Shown: positions 15,724-24,101 of the stretch, piece by piece | Position numbering within the stretch: position 1 is the first letter of the stretch | Layout: the number at the start of each line of letters is the position of its first letter | NCBI RefSeq assembly: GCF_000308855.1 | Contig: NZ_BAGM01000202.1 | Coordinates: 1 to 52,465 of the forward strand | Direction of reading: 5' to 3' | Source: Nocardia veterana NBRC 100344 | GTDB taxonomy: Bacteria; Actinomycetota; Actinomycetes; Mycobacteriales; Mycobacteriaceae | Length of the DNA: 52,465 bases | Position numbers and translations under genes: made by a program | Notes under the pieces: model-generated | The model's database searches: none | What the model saw: only the letters and a program-made list of their open reading frames with translations | What the model was told of the DNA's origin: nothing

Positions 15724-17012
15724 GATGGCCTCCTGCTGGTCGGTTGCATCGGGGGTGCTGGCAGGAACGAGGTAGGGAACTCGGCCAACGCCCGGTGGAA
15801 GGGGCCGGGGCGCCAGACCGGGGCCTGATTGACCGGAACGAGGTCGGGAACTGCGTCGAGCAGCCTCTCGATGCCGGTGTGGGCGATGAGCTTCGCGAGG
15901 TCTCGCGCATCCTGGGGACACGCGTGTGGCCCGGTGCTCCATCCCAGGTGCGAGTCGTTGGCCGTCCGGTCCTTCTGTATGCGCGGATCGTTGTTGCAGG
16001 CAGCCAGGCTGATCACGACGGGCTCGTTCGCCGGCAACCAGATGCGCTGCCGGTCGGGCTGGGTTTCGACGACGGTGGGGCGGGGCGGATAGGTGATGCA
16101 GAAGTTCGCCATCGGCGGGTCGAAGGCCAACACCTCGGTCATCGCGTCGGTGATCGTGGAGCTGACAGTCGTTGTGCTGGCAGTGAATCGGTCATTGGTG
16201 ATCATGTGCAGCACCGAGTTGGCGATCAGGTTGACCGTCGGCTCGATAGCCGCCCCGTAGAGTAGGACCAGCTGATGGATGGTCTCTTCATCCGACAGCG
16301 GAGTGTGCTCGCTCGGGTCGGCGGGGAATGCCAGCAGGCGGGTGGTGATGTCGTCGCCGGGGAAGATCCGTTTGCGCCGCACGACCTGCCCGAGCGCCTG
16401 CGCGAGGTCCTGTTCGACGGTCTCGGTGTCATCGGTGGCGTTGAACATTCGCGCCATCGCGTCGGCGACTTGCGCTCCGGTGTCGTCGGAGCAGCCGACC
16501 AATGTGTTGAACACCCCGAACACCAGTGGGTGGGCGAACTCGTCGAGGACATCTGTGTGCCCGCGTTGGCAGAACCCGTTGATCAGCTCTTCCGATCTCC
16601 AGATCACTTCTTTGCGCACCGCGTGCGGATCGACACCGGCCAAGGCGGCGTTGACCGCTTCGCGCAGGCGGGAATGGGTGGCGCCGACCGCGTGCAGCAC
16701 GTTGGGCCGCCACAGCATCATCGGTTTGATCGGGCAGTCGTCGGCCACCCCGTCCTGCCACGCGCGCGGGTCCGCGGGGAAGCGACCGTCGTCGCCGAGG
16801 ATCTGCCTGGCGGTGTGCCAGCTGATCACCAGCGTTGCCGGTACCCCGGGCGCGAGTAGCACCGGCACCAGAGGCCCGCAGTTGTCTCGCATATCGCGGT
16901 AGGTTTCGTGGGGATTGCCGGCGAATTCCGGTGAGTGCAAACTGATTCGCGGGCCGACCTGCTCGATCGGGATGGTCGCGGTCCCGACGACCGCGGGTTG
17001 TTGCTGCATCAT
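15720..17012 (-). CDS. Cytochrome P450 lacking EXXR (430 aa)
   Basis: The haem loop is LGWSTGPHACPQ with Cys365 as the thiolate ligand, and the I-helix has YGAAIEPTVN in place of AGxDT. At the K-helix, where P450s carry ExxR, this protein reads TEVLAFDPP: the Arg is missing. Known P450s without EXXR are the Streptomyces CYP157 proteins. The start is ATG 17012 (TTG 17015 and ATG 17009 are alternatives), nine bp after the other P450. An unusual redox or structural role is possible; no ferredoxin gene is nearby. Confidence 0.85.
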   Translation of the reverse strand: MMQQQPAVVGTATIPIEQVGPRISLHSPEFAGNPHETYRDMRDNCGPLVPVLLAPGVPATLVISWHTARQILGDDGRFPADPRAWQDGVADDCPIKPMMLWRPNVLHAVGATHSRLREAVNAALAGVDPHAVRKEVIWRSEELINGFCQRGHTDVLDEFAHPLVFGVFNTLVGCSDDTGAQVADAMARMFNATDDTETVEQDLAQALGQVVRRKRIFPGDDITTRLLAFPADPSEHTPLSDEETIHQLVLLYGAAIEPTVNLIANSVLHMITNDRFTASTTTVSSTITDAMTEVLAFDPPMANFCITYPPRPTVVETQPDRQRIWLPANEPVVISLAACNNDPRIQKDRTANDSHLGWSTGPHACPQDARDLAKLIAHTGIERLLDAVPDLVPVNQAPVWRPGPFHRALAEFPTSFLPAPPMQPTSRRPS

Positions 17013-17021
17013 CAACGCTCT

Positions 17022-18248
17022 CTACGCAAGCGGGAAGGGGGTTGCGGGCGGAAACCGCACGGGAAGCGAGACCAGAGCCAGGCTGAACGGGTCATCTACC
17101 CACACAAGGTCGTTGGCGGACACGGCCAGCTCGAGATCCGGTAGTGCATCCAGCAGCTGGTCCAACGCCGAGCGCGCGATCAACGTCGCGACGGGTTCGG
17201 CCGGGCACATGTGCGCCCCGGCGCCGAACGCCAGGTGCGCGCGGTTGCCTCTGCGGTCCTCGCCCATCACCGCGGGATCAGCGTTGCAGGCCGCCAACCC
17301 GACCAGAAGCGGCCGATTTTCCGGCAGCGTCCCGATGTTATCGAGGACCTGCATCTGCCGCGGAAACCGTGGCGCCGCGACCGCGATCGGCGGATTCTTG
17401 TGCAACACTTCGTCGATGGCGTCTTGACCCGACAATGCTCCGCCCAGGACATCGCCCCCGAATCGTTTGTCGGTCATCACCAGCAGCACGGCATTGCTGA
17501 TCAACGCCCACGTCGGCGCGATGAACTCGCACAACAACAGCAGCTGCTCGACGATCTCTTCGTCCGACAACCCGGCCGGATGCTCCATCAGCCACGAGGC
17601 AACATCGGCACCCCGGTACGTGCGCTTGGTCAGCACCGTGTCGACTACCACTTCACGCAGCATCGACCGGCCCCGGACAGCGGAAGCCGGATCAGCGGAC
17701 TGCATCATCAGCAGCGCGTCGATGATCTTCCCGCCGACCTCCGGGGCGATCCCGAACACACCATGCAATGCCTCGGCCACGAGAGGAATGGCGAAACAGG
17801 CTACGATATCCGTCTCACCGGCCTCGCAGAAGCTGTTGACGAGCCCCACCGCAGCGCGGGCAACCGTCCTTTCCACCGCCAACGTGTCGACCCGGGCAAG
17901 ACTGTCCGATATCGCACGGCGAAGCCGTCGACGATCATCACCACGGGTATGCAGAGCGTCGCGGCGCGACCCGAGGGAGGCCGGCGGCAGCGACCCCGCC
18001 ACCGGTTCGGTGGGATAGCGATCCTCATCGTTGAGGATTTCCAGCCCGAGCCGGTAGTCGATCACCAGTGTCGCCGGGCCCCCTATATCGACCGGGACCA
18101 GATGCGAGTGGTGCCGCGACCGCATGTCCCGGAACACCGCGTGCGGGTCTGCGGCGAACTGCTGCCCCGTGATCGGAAAAGGCGAAGCGTTCCTCGGTGG
18201 CGGGCCGTGCTCGATCGGGCACCGGCCGGAACCGGGTGGTGTGGACAC
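17022..18248 (-). CDS. Cytochrome P450 lacking EXXR, second copy (408 aa)
   Basis: The haem loop is LAFGAGAHMCPAE (Cys348). The I-helix reads CEFIAPTWAL and the K-helix DEVLHKNPP, again with no Arg in the ExxR position. The protein is a distant paralogue of the next P450 over its full length. GTG 18248 is preceded by GGAG at seven bases; the longer open frame upstream has no start signal. The two P450 genes are nine bp apart and presumably act on the same substrate or as a complex. Confidence 0.85.
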   Translation of the reverse strand: MSTPPGSGRCPIEHGPPPRNASPFPITGQQFAADPHAVFRDMRSRHHSHLVPVDIGGPATLVIDYRLGLEILNDEDRYPTEPVAGSLPPASLGSRRDALHTRGDDRRRLRRAISDSLARVDTLAVERTVARAAVGLVNSFCEAGETDIVACFAIPLVAEALHGVFGIAPEVGGKIIDALLMMQSADPASAVRGRSMLREVVVDTVLTKRTYRGADVASWLMEHPAGLSDEEIVEQLLLLCEFIAPTWALISNAVLLVMTDKRFGGDVLGGALSGQDAIDEVLHKNPPIAVAAPRFPRQMQVLDNIGTLPENRPLLVGLAACNADPAVMGEDRRGNRAHLAFGAGAHMCPAEPVATLIARSALDQLLDALPDLELAVSANDLVWVDDPFSLALVSLPVRFPPATPFPLA

Positions 18249-18423
18249 AGAAATACTCCAAACATGTTGAGGGAAAACGAATCTGCGCGCGGCAGCCGAT
18301 ATGGCCGTGGGATCGTTCAGCGCGCAGTGAGGCGGGATGGCGCAGGAGACGGGTACCGCCACGCCCTGGTTGAAATGTTCGAGTCGATACCGTCGCCGCT
18401 GCCCGATGCAGGGCGGCGCACTG

Positions 18424-18942
18424 CTAAGCCGCCGGTAACTGGATGCGGCCAGTCTTCGCGCCGATCGTGTCGACGACCTGGCGGTAGGACGGCAACCAGG
18501 AATCCACCGGCAGGCCGGCCAGCCAGGTGCGGGACTCGTTGCCCGGCGTCGGCAATGCCAACTCCGCCCCGCGCCCGGCAATCGCTACCCCAGCGTCGTA
18601 CAGGATGGCCTTACACCTGCGCAGGTCGTCATCCGGCGCCGGAGGAGCAGTCATCACGACCCGCACTCCCTCGCGTAGCTCGAAGATCGGCAACGGCCGC
18701 TGCGGCAATGATTCGGCCACAGCGTCTGCGGTCTCGCCGCTCACCATCAGCGCCACGAAGCGGTGCGCGCGAACCGTGATCGCTTTATAGGTGGTGTCGA
18801 GATGGGCCGGGCCGTACAACTGCTCGTATAGGCGCTTGCACTCCGCGAATGACTCACCGGTCTCCAGCGTCCTACCCGCACTCGGCTGCGGGTGAGGGTC
18901 CCCGCCGACATCGAGCCGCGGCGGCACAGTTGCTGTTGTCAC
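18424..18942 (-). CDS. Hypothetical protein at head of P450 operon (172 aa)
   Basis: GTG 18942 follows GGAGG. The protein is mixed alpha/beta with ALMVSGETADAVAESLPQRP and a C-terminal LPVDSWLPSYRQVVDTIG helix. I recognise no family. It lies 121 bp after the DUF4254 gene and 175 bp before the first P450, so it may have its own promoter. Confidence 0.7.
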   Translation of the reverse strand: MTTATVPPRLDVGGDPHPQPSAGRTLETGESFAECKRLYEQLYGPAHLDTTYKAITVRAHRFVALMVSGETADAVAESLPQRPLPIFELREGVRVVMTAPPAPDDDLRRCKAILYDAGVAIAGRGAELALPTPGNESRTWLAGLPVDSWLPSYRQVVDTIGAKTGRIQLPAA

Positions 18943-19063
18943 GAAACCTCCATCAACGAATTCATGAAAAGGAAAGAAGCACAATCGATGTGAAAAGCAG
19001 GGGCGCCTTCGCAAGCCGGTGACCGTCTGAGCCTCTCGCAAGGATTCGCGCGGGTGTCGTTGG

Positions 19064-19492
19064 TCATCCAGCACCCGCCCGGTAGGTACGTGGCGCCGCA
19101 CTATCGACGATCTCTGCCCAGCCGGCCGCCAACCGGGCCGCTTCGGTGAAGACCTCGTGCAGCGCATCGCCCGTCGCGCCTTCGCGTCGAACCGCGTCAT
19201 CGGCGGCGACCGCGGCCGCGGCCAGCTTGTCGAGGTAGGCGCCGATAGATACCCGCTGGTCAGTGGCGCGAAGGTGCTGCGCCGCCCACGCATCTATCGC
19301 CCGGATCGACTCCAGACGGCGGCGAGCGACAAGTGAGCTGTCCCTCCCGAGCGCGTTCCGGTGCGTTCGCGCCAAGTCGGATGCGAGGGCGGTCACCGGA
19401 TGCGTGCCCGGCTCGTGATCACCACGTACCGCCGCCCACAGCTGGCGCCAATCCGGGAGGAGGTCATCACTGACGAGCGCGCGGGTGGTCAT
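19064..19492 (-). CDS. DUF4254 domain protein (142 aa)
   Basis: The start of the protein (LLPDWRQLWAAVRGDHEPG, HPVTALASDLARTHR) and the later RRRLESIRAIDAWA match the DUF4254 pattern seen in many actinomycete natural-product and glycosyl clusters; its function is not known. ATG 19492 has GAGGCG upstream. It is the first gene of the minus-strand enzyme block and divergent from the aminotransferase gene. Confidence 0.75.
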   Translation of the reverse strand: MTTRALVSDDLLPDWRQLWAAVRGDHEPGTHPVTALASDLARTHRNALGRDSSLVARRRLESIRAIDAWAAQHLRATDQRVSIGAYLDKLAAAAVAADDAVRREGATGDALHEVFTEAARLAAGWAEIVDSAAPRTYRAGAG

Positions 19493-19560
19493 ATCGCCTC
19501 CCGGGCGTCACGCTCCGCGATCTCCATGCACTTCAGCATTGGCACAACCGGTGTGAGCCG

Positions 19561-19588
19561 GAACTGCACTACCGCTGAACTGCACTGA
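19561..19588. repeat. Direct repeat in divergent promoter region
   Basis: GAACTGCACT occurs twice (about 19561-19571 and 19578-19587), 17 bp apart, in the 160-bp gap between the divergent DUF4254 and aminotransferase genes. Direct repeats about 1.6 helical turns apart can be regulator sites; no bound protein can be named. Confidence 0.4.
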
Positions 19589-19653
19589 ATTTTCACCGAA
19601 TTCCGCGCCCGGGCGCTTGCTGGGCACCTGGTAGCTGGTGGGACACTGGCGCC

Positions 19654-20439
19654 ATGATGGAACTCAACGGCGTGCCGGTCACCGTCGAGGCTCTGGCACC
19701 GCTGGCGCTGGTCGGACTCGGCCACTTCACCTCGATGCGAGTCGAGGAAGGCGGCGCGGTTCGTGGACTCGAAATGCATCTCGATCGACTGATCCGCGAC
19801 AGCCGCACCGTTTTCAACGCCGAGCTCGATCCCCATCGTGTCCGCAGCTATGTGCGGCACGCCATCCGCGACACCGACGGGCCGGTAGTAGTCCGAGTGA
19901 CCATCTACGATCCGGCCATTGAGCTGTCCAAGCCCGGCGCCCCCGCGGAGCCGCACGTGCTGGTCTCGACGCGGCACGCACCGGCCGGGCCGGCGGCCCC
20001 GCTGCGGCTGCAATCGGTCGTGTACTCGCGAGATCTGCCGAGGGTCAAGCACATTGGTCTGTTCGGTGCCCTGCACCAACGCGCAGCCGCGCAGCGCCAG
20101 GGCTTCGATGACGTCGTGTTCACCTCCGGTGACGGCTCGATCAGCGAAATCGCCACCAGCAACATCGGATTCATCACCGGTGAAGGCCGCCTCGTCTGGC
20201 CGCGCGCCGAAGTCCTCCCAGGCACCACCATGCGGCTGCTCAACCAGGTTCTCGACGAAGAGGTGGCGACCGAGCGCATTACTCTCACCCGGCTCGGCGA
20301 CTACGCCGCCGTCGTCGCCACCAACGCCGCGACCGGCGTACGCGCCGTGTCCTGCGTCGACGACACGAAATGGCCCGAGCACCAAGTAGTGACGATCCTC
20401 CAGGAAGCTTACAAATCCATTCCGCCGCAGCGGATCTAA
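19654..20439 (+). CDS. PLP class IV aminotransferase (261 aa)
   Basis: This is the fold of branched-chain aminotransferases and 4-amino-4-deoxychorismate lyases. Lys132 in LPRVKHIGLFG is the expected PLP Schiff-base lysine, and Glu165 in SISEIATSNI is the conserved ring-nitrogen Glu. LVWPRAEVLPGTTMRLL is the usual C-terminal motif. The length is normal for the shorter members. Two adjacent ATGs (19654 and 19657) compete; no clear ribosome-binding site decides. It is divergent from the P450 operon and 66 bp before the HTH-FGE gene, so it may supply or cleave an amino group in that pathway. Confidence 0.85.
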   Translation: MMELNGVPVTVEALAPLALVGLGHFTSMRVEEGGAVRGLEMHLDRLIRDSRTVFNAELDPHRVRSYVRHAIRDTDGPVVVRVTIYDPAIELSKPGAPAEPHVLVSTRHAPAGPAAPLRLQSVVYSRDLPRVKHIGLFGALHQRAAAQRQGFDDVVFTSGDGSISEIATSNIGFITGEGRLVWPRAEVLPGTTMRLLNQVLDEEVATERITLTRLGDYAAVVATNAATGVRAVSCVDDTKWPEHQVVTILQEAYKSIPPQRI

Positions 20440-20505
20440 CACAACGCCGCCCCCGGCTCCCAGTAGGCTCGGACGCCACCAGAACGAGAAAGGGCGACGC
20501 TGTCG

Positions 20506-21423
20506 ATGAAAAGCCTGGTTCGGCCGTGGACGGGAGCTGAAGTAGCCGCGCTGCGCGACGCCCGGCGAATGTCGTTGAACGAATTCGCCGCCCACCTCGG
20601 CGTCACCGAACGTCAGGTCTCCAATTGGGAAGCCAAGCGAGCCGCCATCACGCCGCGGCCGGCCAATCAGGCTGCTCTCGATACCTCGCTGTCCCGGCTC
20701 AATCCCGACGAGCTGACGCGATTCCTTGCCCAAGTGCCCGCCGACGCGATAGGCGACTCCCCCGATACCGACCAGCTGATCCAGCCCGACCGCATCCGCC
20801 ACCCCGTCGACGGCCGCTCCATGACGTGGATCCCCGAAGGCGTCTTCCTGTCCGGCCCGATGGACCAGCCGGTCTGGCTTGCTGGATTCCACATCGACAC
20901 CTACCCGGTCACCAACGCCGACTACGCAGTGTTCGTCACCGCCACCGGACACGCAGCGCCACGGCACTGGGACAACGGCCGGCCACCCGCCGACCTCGCC
21001 GATCACCCCGTCGTGTGGGTCACCCACGACGACGCCACCGCCTACGCCCGCTGGGCCCACAAAGAACTGCCGACGGCGCAGCAGTGGGAGAAAGCCGCCC
21101 GCGGCACCTCCGGCGCTACCTGGCCGTGGGGCAATCAGGTCACCCCGGCCAAATGCAACTGCAAAGTCTTCGACCAACCCGGCACAACCACCCCAGTCGA
21201 CTGCTACAAGTCCTCGGTCAGCCCCTACGGCGTGTTCGACCTGTGCGGCAACGTCTGGGAATGGCTCGCGACGGCATCGGCCCCAGGCCGGTTCGAGCTC
21301 AAAGGCTCGTCCTTCAGCAGCCTGCTCGAAGCCGCCAGACCAGCCGCATTCAACGACGCCCATCACCTCATGTGCGACGACGACACCGGATTCCGTTGCG
21401 CTGCACTCGAGCTCGAACTCTGA
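20506..21423 (+). CDS. HTH - FGE-sulfatase fold fusion protein (305 aa)
   Basis: Residues 8-58 form a helix-turn-helix (FAAHLGVTERQVSNWEAKR). Residues 100-300 carry the formylglycine-generating-enzyme/EgtB fold: GFHIDTYPVTNADYAVF, LPTAQQWEKAARG, WPWGNQ, YGVFDLCGNVWEW and final TGFRCA. The active-site Cys pair of true FGEs, expected near GSSFSSLLEAAR, is absent, so formylglycine production is unlikely; a sensing or other catalytic role is more plausible. The HTH is clearly related to that of the 477-aa regulator at 28491-29924. It lies 66 bp after the aminotransferase gene. Confidence 0.85.
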   Translation: MKSLVRPWTGAEVAALRDARRMSLNEFAAHLGVTERQVSNWEAKRAAITPRPANQAALDTSLSRLNPDELTRFLAQVPADAIGDSPDTDQLIQPDRIRHPVDGRSMTWIPEGVFLSGPMDQPVWLAGFHIDTYPVTNADYAVFVTATGHAAPRHWDNGRPPADLADHPVVWVTHDDATAYARWAHKELPTAQQWEKAARGTSGATWPWGNQVTPAKCNCKVFDQPGTTTPVDCYKSSVSPYGVFDLCGNVWEWLATASAPGRFELKGSSFSSLLEAARPAAFNDAHHLMCDDDTGFRCAALELEL

Positions 21424-21494
21424 ACCGGTCGACCGCTGTTTCTGACCATCAGTCTGCGAATCCTTTAGCGGCTGTCCCCGCCTGCCCACGGCAA

Positions 21495-21833
21495 TCATGC
21501 CGACCTCGCCCGAACGAACTCCGAGACCGTGCCCGGCGCGTCCAGCCGCGGCCAGCAGCCCGCCGGCCTCACGGTCCACACACTTGCGTCCTGCCGCACC
21601 GCATCCAGCCACCCAATCAAATGCGCGACCGTTGGCACGATCAGCGCCGTGACGTGCGAAGGCGCCAAGGTCGCCAGCAACAACCCGAAATCGGCATCAC
21701 CATTCTCAATCCGCACAGCGCACAGATCGAATCCATGCCGCGCCGATAGGTCTCGAACCCGCGCGGCATCCAGCTCGGTCTCATCCCCGGACAAGTCGCT
21801 GCGCACGATCCCGTACGCATGCACGGTGCTCAT
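21495..21833 (-). CDS. Hypothetical protein, resolvase-N-terminus-like (112 aa)
   Basis: The opening HAYGIVRSDLSGDETELDAA, later HGFDLCAVR and ALIVPTVAHLIGWLDAVR resemble the catalytic-domain fold of serine recombinases, but the nucleophile serine context is not convincing and no DNA-binding domain follows. Such short proteins are common in Nocardia. Its ATG overlaps the stop of the 52-aa gene (ATGA). It converges with the HTH-FGE gene. Confidence 0.65.
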   Translation of the reverse strand: MSTVHAYGIVRSDLSGDETELDAARVRDLSARHGFDLCAVRIENGDADFGLLLATLAPSHVTALIVPTVAHLIGWLDAVRQDASVWTVRPAGCWPRLDAPGTVSEFVRARSA

Positions 21834-21988
21834 GCCCGCCTCCGGGTCGTCGCGGCGGACTCGAAACCAGCAGCATCTGTCAACGCCAACCAGTAGCGAG
21901 TGACCGTCCGCTTGCCGGGGGCATTCGCCTGCTTGACGCCATTCAGCCCCCGGATCCGCTGGCCTCCAGCGGCATACTGGCTAGACAT
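21830..21988 (-). CDS. Small basic protein (52 aa)
   Basis: The frame runs between two overlaps: ATG 21988 lies inside the end of the 89-aa gene and its stop overlaps the start of the 112-aa gene as ATGA. The content (QRIRGLNGVKQANAPGKRTV) is basic and of unknown function. Coupling at both ends is the main evidence. Confidence 0.6.
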   Translation of the reverse strand: MSSQYAAGGQRIRGLNGVKQANAPGKRTVTRYWLALTDAAGFESAATTRRRA

Positions 21989-22250
21989 CGTCGAGATCCG
22001 CCGACAAAAGGGCAGCAGCTCGTGTCCACAGCTCCGGCGGTACATCCCCCTGCTGGTTCACGGCATCCCGCGCGGCTGCTGGACTCAGTTCAGGCTCATC
22101 ACGAACTGCGCTGCCCGATGGTGCTGAATGGCTGGGTTCGTCGTGGTCGATTTCGGAGACGACGACCCGACCGTTGACAATCCTGTTGCGTTGATCGCGC
22201 CGTCGAAACGCGGCGCCTCGTGCTACCGGCTTGCCTCTAAACCAGGACAT
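21981..22250 (-). CDS. Hypothetical protein, first of three overlapping genes (89 aa)
   Basis: I chose ATG 22250 (MSWFRGKP); upstream sequence in frame looks non-coding and is partly antisense to the Nudix gene's leader. The N-terminus is basic, the C-terminus acidic and helical (LWTRAAALLSADLDDV). No family is recognised. It overlaps the next gene by eight bp. Confidence 0.5.
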   Translation of the reverse strand: MSWFRGKPVARGAAFRRRDQRNRIVNGRVVVSEIDHDEPSHSAPSGSAVRDEPELSPAAARDAVNQQGDVPPELWTRAAALLSADLDDV

Positions 22251-22358
22251 AAGTCCAGCCTGGCGGTCATGCTGCGCGTTGGGAACGTAGCAACCCGTAG
22301 CAACCAGCAAACGAATTCGCCCTTCAGCAAACAATCGGCCCGCCGGTACCGTGAGGCA

Positions 22359-22964
22359 ATGACTGATCGCCCCCCGCGCACCACAGTGCACTCCGGAAAG
22401 CTGGTATACGACGGCCGACCATGGTTGTCGGTCGAGCGCCACCACATCACCACGCCGGATGGAGTCGATCGGCAACACCACGCGGTGCGCCTGAATCCTG
22501 TCGCGATTGTCACCGCCATCGACGATCAGGGCCGAGCTCTGCTGCTACAACGTCACCGGTGGATCGTCGACACAATCGGCTACGAGTCGCCGGGCGGCAT
22601 CGTGGATTCGGGTGAGGAACACGAATCGTGCGCGCGTCGAGAGCTGTTGGAAGAGACTGGGTTCACCGTCGAGCGACTGGCCCTCGTAGCGGAACTCGAG
22701 CCGATGCCAGGGCTGGTCCAGACACCGCATTACATCTTCCTTGGATATGGGCCACGGCAAGTTGCTGCGCCGACTGACGCGGAGGAGGCGGGGCAGCTCG
22801 TATGGGTCCCGTTGAGCAGAACCGCCGAGTTATTGGCGACAGGGCAGCTTCTCGGTACGGGCACGGCGGTTGGGATGCTGGCAGCGGTCGCGGATTCAGC
22901 TGGCGGCCAGGAGCTTTCGGGCTCGGCGCTTGAGCAAGTCGTGCCGGCAGCGGAGACGTCCTGA
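22359..22964 (+). CDS. Nudix hydrolase, ADP-ribose pyrophosphatase-like (201 aa)
   Basis: A perfect Nudix box spans residues 80-102: G80, E86, R94-E95, E98-E99 and G101 in the GX5EX7REUXEEXGU order. The N-terminal beta domain with RHHITTPDG and the length resemble ADP-ribose/NDP-sugar pyrophosphatases, so it probably hydrolyses a nucleoside diphosphate linked to a sugar or similar. ATG 22359 has GAGG only three bases upstream. The last 69 bp overlap the convergent XRE gene tail-to-tail. Confidence 0.88.
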   Translation: MTDRPPRTTVHSGKLVYDGRPWLSVERHHITTPDGVDRQHHAVRLNPVAIVTAIDDQGRALLLQRHRWIVDTIGYESPGGIVDSGEEHESCARRELLEETGFTVERLALVAELEPMPGLVQTPHYIFLGYGPRQVAAPTDAEEAGQLVWVPLSRTAELLATGQLLGTGTAVGMLAAVADSAGGQELSGSALEQVVPAAETS

Positions 22965-23978
22965 CCCGAGGTCGTCGATATGGTCGGCTGTGGACGAGAG
23001 CAGCGACACCGCCTCCTCTCGTCGGCCGGCGTTGATTGCTGCCTGGGCAAGATCGAGCTGCTGGGCACATCGTGCCCTGACGAAGTCCTTGGGAATCACC
23101 TGCATGGAGTCGCGGGTGAGCGTTGCAGCGGCAGGATCACCGAGCCGAGCAAGGATATGCCCAGCCCAGCGAGATAGATGTGTTTCGTTGTGGGCGATGA
23201 ACGGCATTTCGTCGTCAGATGAGCCGTCGGACGGCAGTAGGGCTTCCGCAGTCGCCAGTGCCTCCCGCGCGACCGAAGCATGGCCCGGGCAATAGGTCGC
23301 CACTTGTGCGCCGGTGGCCGACAGCCACGAGCGGAGCAGCGGAGGCAGTCCAGGTATGCGTTCTGCTTGAGAAACCTGTGCCAGCGCCGGGGCGGCCTGC
23401 CCTGTTTCGGCGAGCATCACCGCTTCCTCACCGATGGTGTGGGCCAACAGGATTGGATCCCCTGCGCGCAATGCAGCAGCGCGAGCTTCTTTGTAGTGCG
23501 CGGCAGCCGCAGTTGTGTCGCCTACGTCGAAATCCTGCCACGCGGCCAGTGCCGCAGCATCTGCCTGTGCACGAGCAACCACCGCTCGATCCGCTCCTTT
23601 GCTGTTGCGCCACATCGTATCCAGTGCCGTGACGTGCGCAGCCGTTTGGAGACGGGCCGCAGGAGCGCCGAAGCGCCGATCGAGCATGCGCAAGCTGTTG
23701 GTGTGATTCAGCAAGACCTCGAACAGAGTGCCGCCATGGACGAAGTCGACAGTAGCGGTTGGCACGCCGAGCACTTGCCGCAGCAATCTGGCATACAGCG
23801 CATCCGGCGTATGCCGGCCATTTTCCCAGCGTGACAACGCGATTCGTAGGCTGTTGGGCGACATGAGAGCGATTCCCTGCCTGCTCGCATGAGCACGCAG
23901 GGCAGCGATCAACTGGGCTTGGGACCAGCCGCGTCGGGTGCGCGCCGCCCTGATCTCCTTGCCGTCGATCGTCACCAT
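22896..23978 (-). CDS. XRE-family regulator with TPR-like region (360 aa)
   Basis: Residues 5-72 form an XRE HTH (EIRAARTRRGWSQAQLI, then LRIALSRWENGRHTP). The remaining 280 residues are Ala-rich helical pairs like the tetratricopeptide region of actinomycete regulators that read peptide or metabolic signals. The ATG at 23978 directly abuts AGGGAG, so the next codon GTG may be used. The start lies 123 bp from the divergent DUF5753 regulator, with a palindrome between them. Confidence 0.85.
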   Translation of the reverse strand: MVTIDGKEIRAARTRRGWSQAQLIAALRAHASRQGIALMSPNSLRIALSRWENGRHTPDALYARLLRQVLGVPTATVDFVHGGTLFEVLLNHTNSLRMLDRRFGAPAARLQTAAHVTALDTMWRNSKGADRAVVARAQADAAALAAWQDFDVGDTTAAAAHYKEARAAALRAGDPILLAHTIGEEAVMLAETGQAAPALAQVSQAERIPGLPPLLRSWLSATGAQVATYCPGHASVAREALATAEALLPSDGSSDDEMPFIAHNETHLSRWAGHILARLGDPAAATLTRDSMQVIPKDFVRARCAQQLDLAQAAINAGRREEAVSLLSSTADHIDDLGSGRLRCRHDLLKRRARKLLAAS

Positions 23979-24040
23979 CTCCCTCGGATCCGCCCTCGTT
24001 GCCGTACGGGCGGCGGTATCGCTGTTCCGATAACCATAAT

Positions 24041-24051
24041 CTGATAATCAG
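24041..24051. promoter_or_regulatory. Palindrome in divergent regulator promoter
   Basis: CTGAT-A-ATCAG sits in an unusually AT-rich stretch (24030-24060) between the two divergent HTH regulators starting at 23978 and 24102. Position and local base composition point to a promoter/operator region. Confidence 0.45.
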
Positions 24052-24101
24052 AATTCAGGAACCTAATCGGGGAAATCGAAACTGCGGCTACGGTAGGACC
24101 C

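Noticed and set aside
19489..21612. 707-residue open frame on the minus strand
   Set aside because: It is the exact antisense of the aminotransferase and HTH-FGE genes, both of which show strong family motifs; Gly/Val/Arg-rich antisense frames are common in high-GC DNA.
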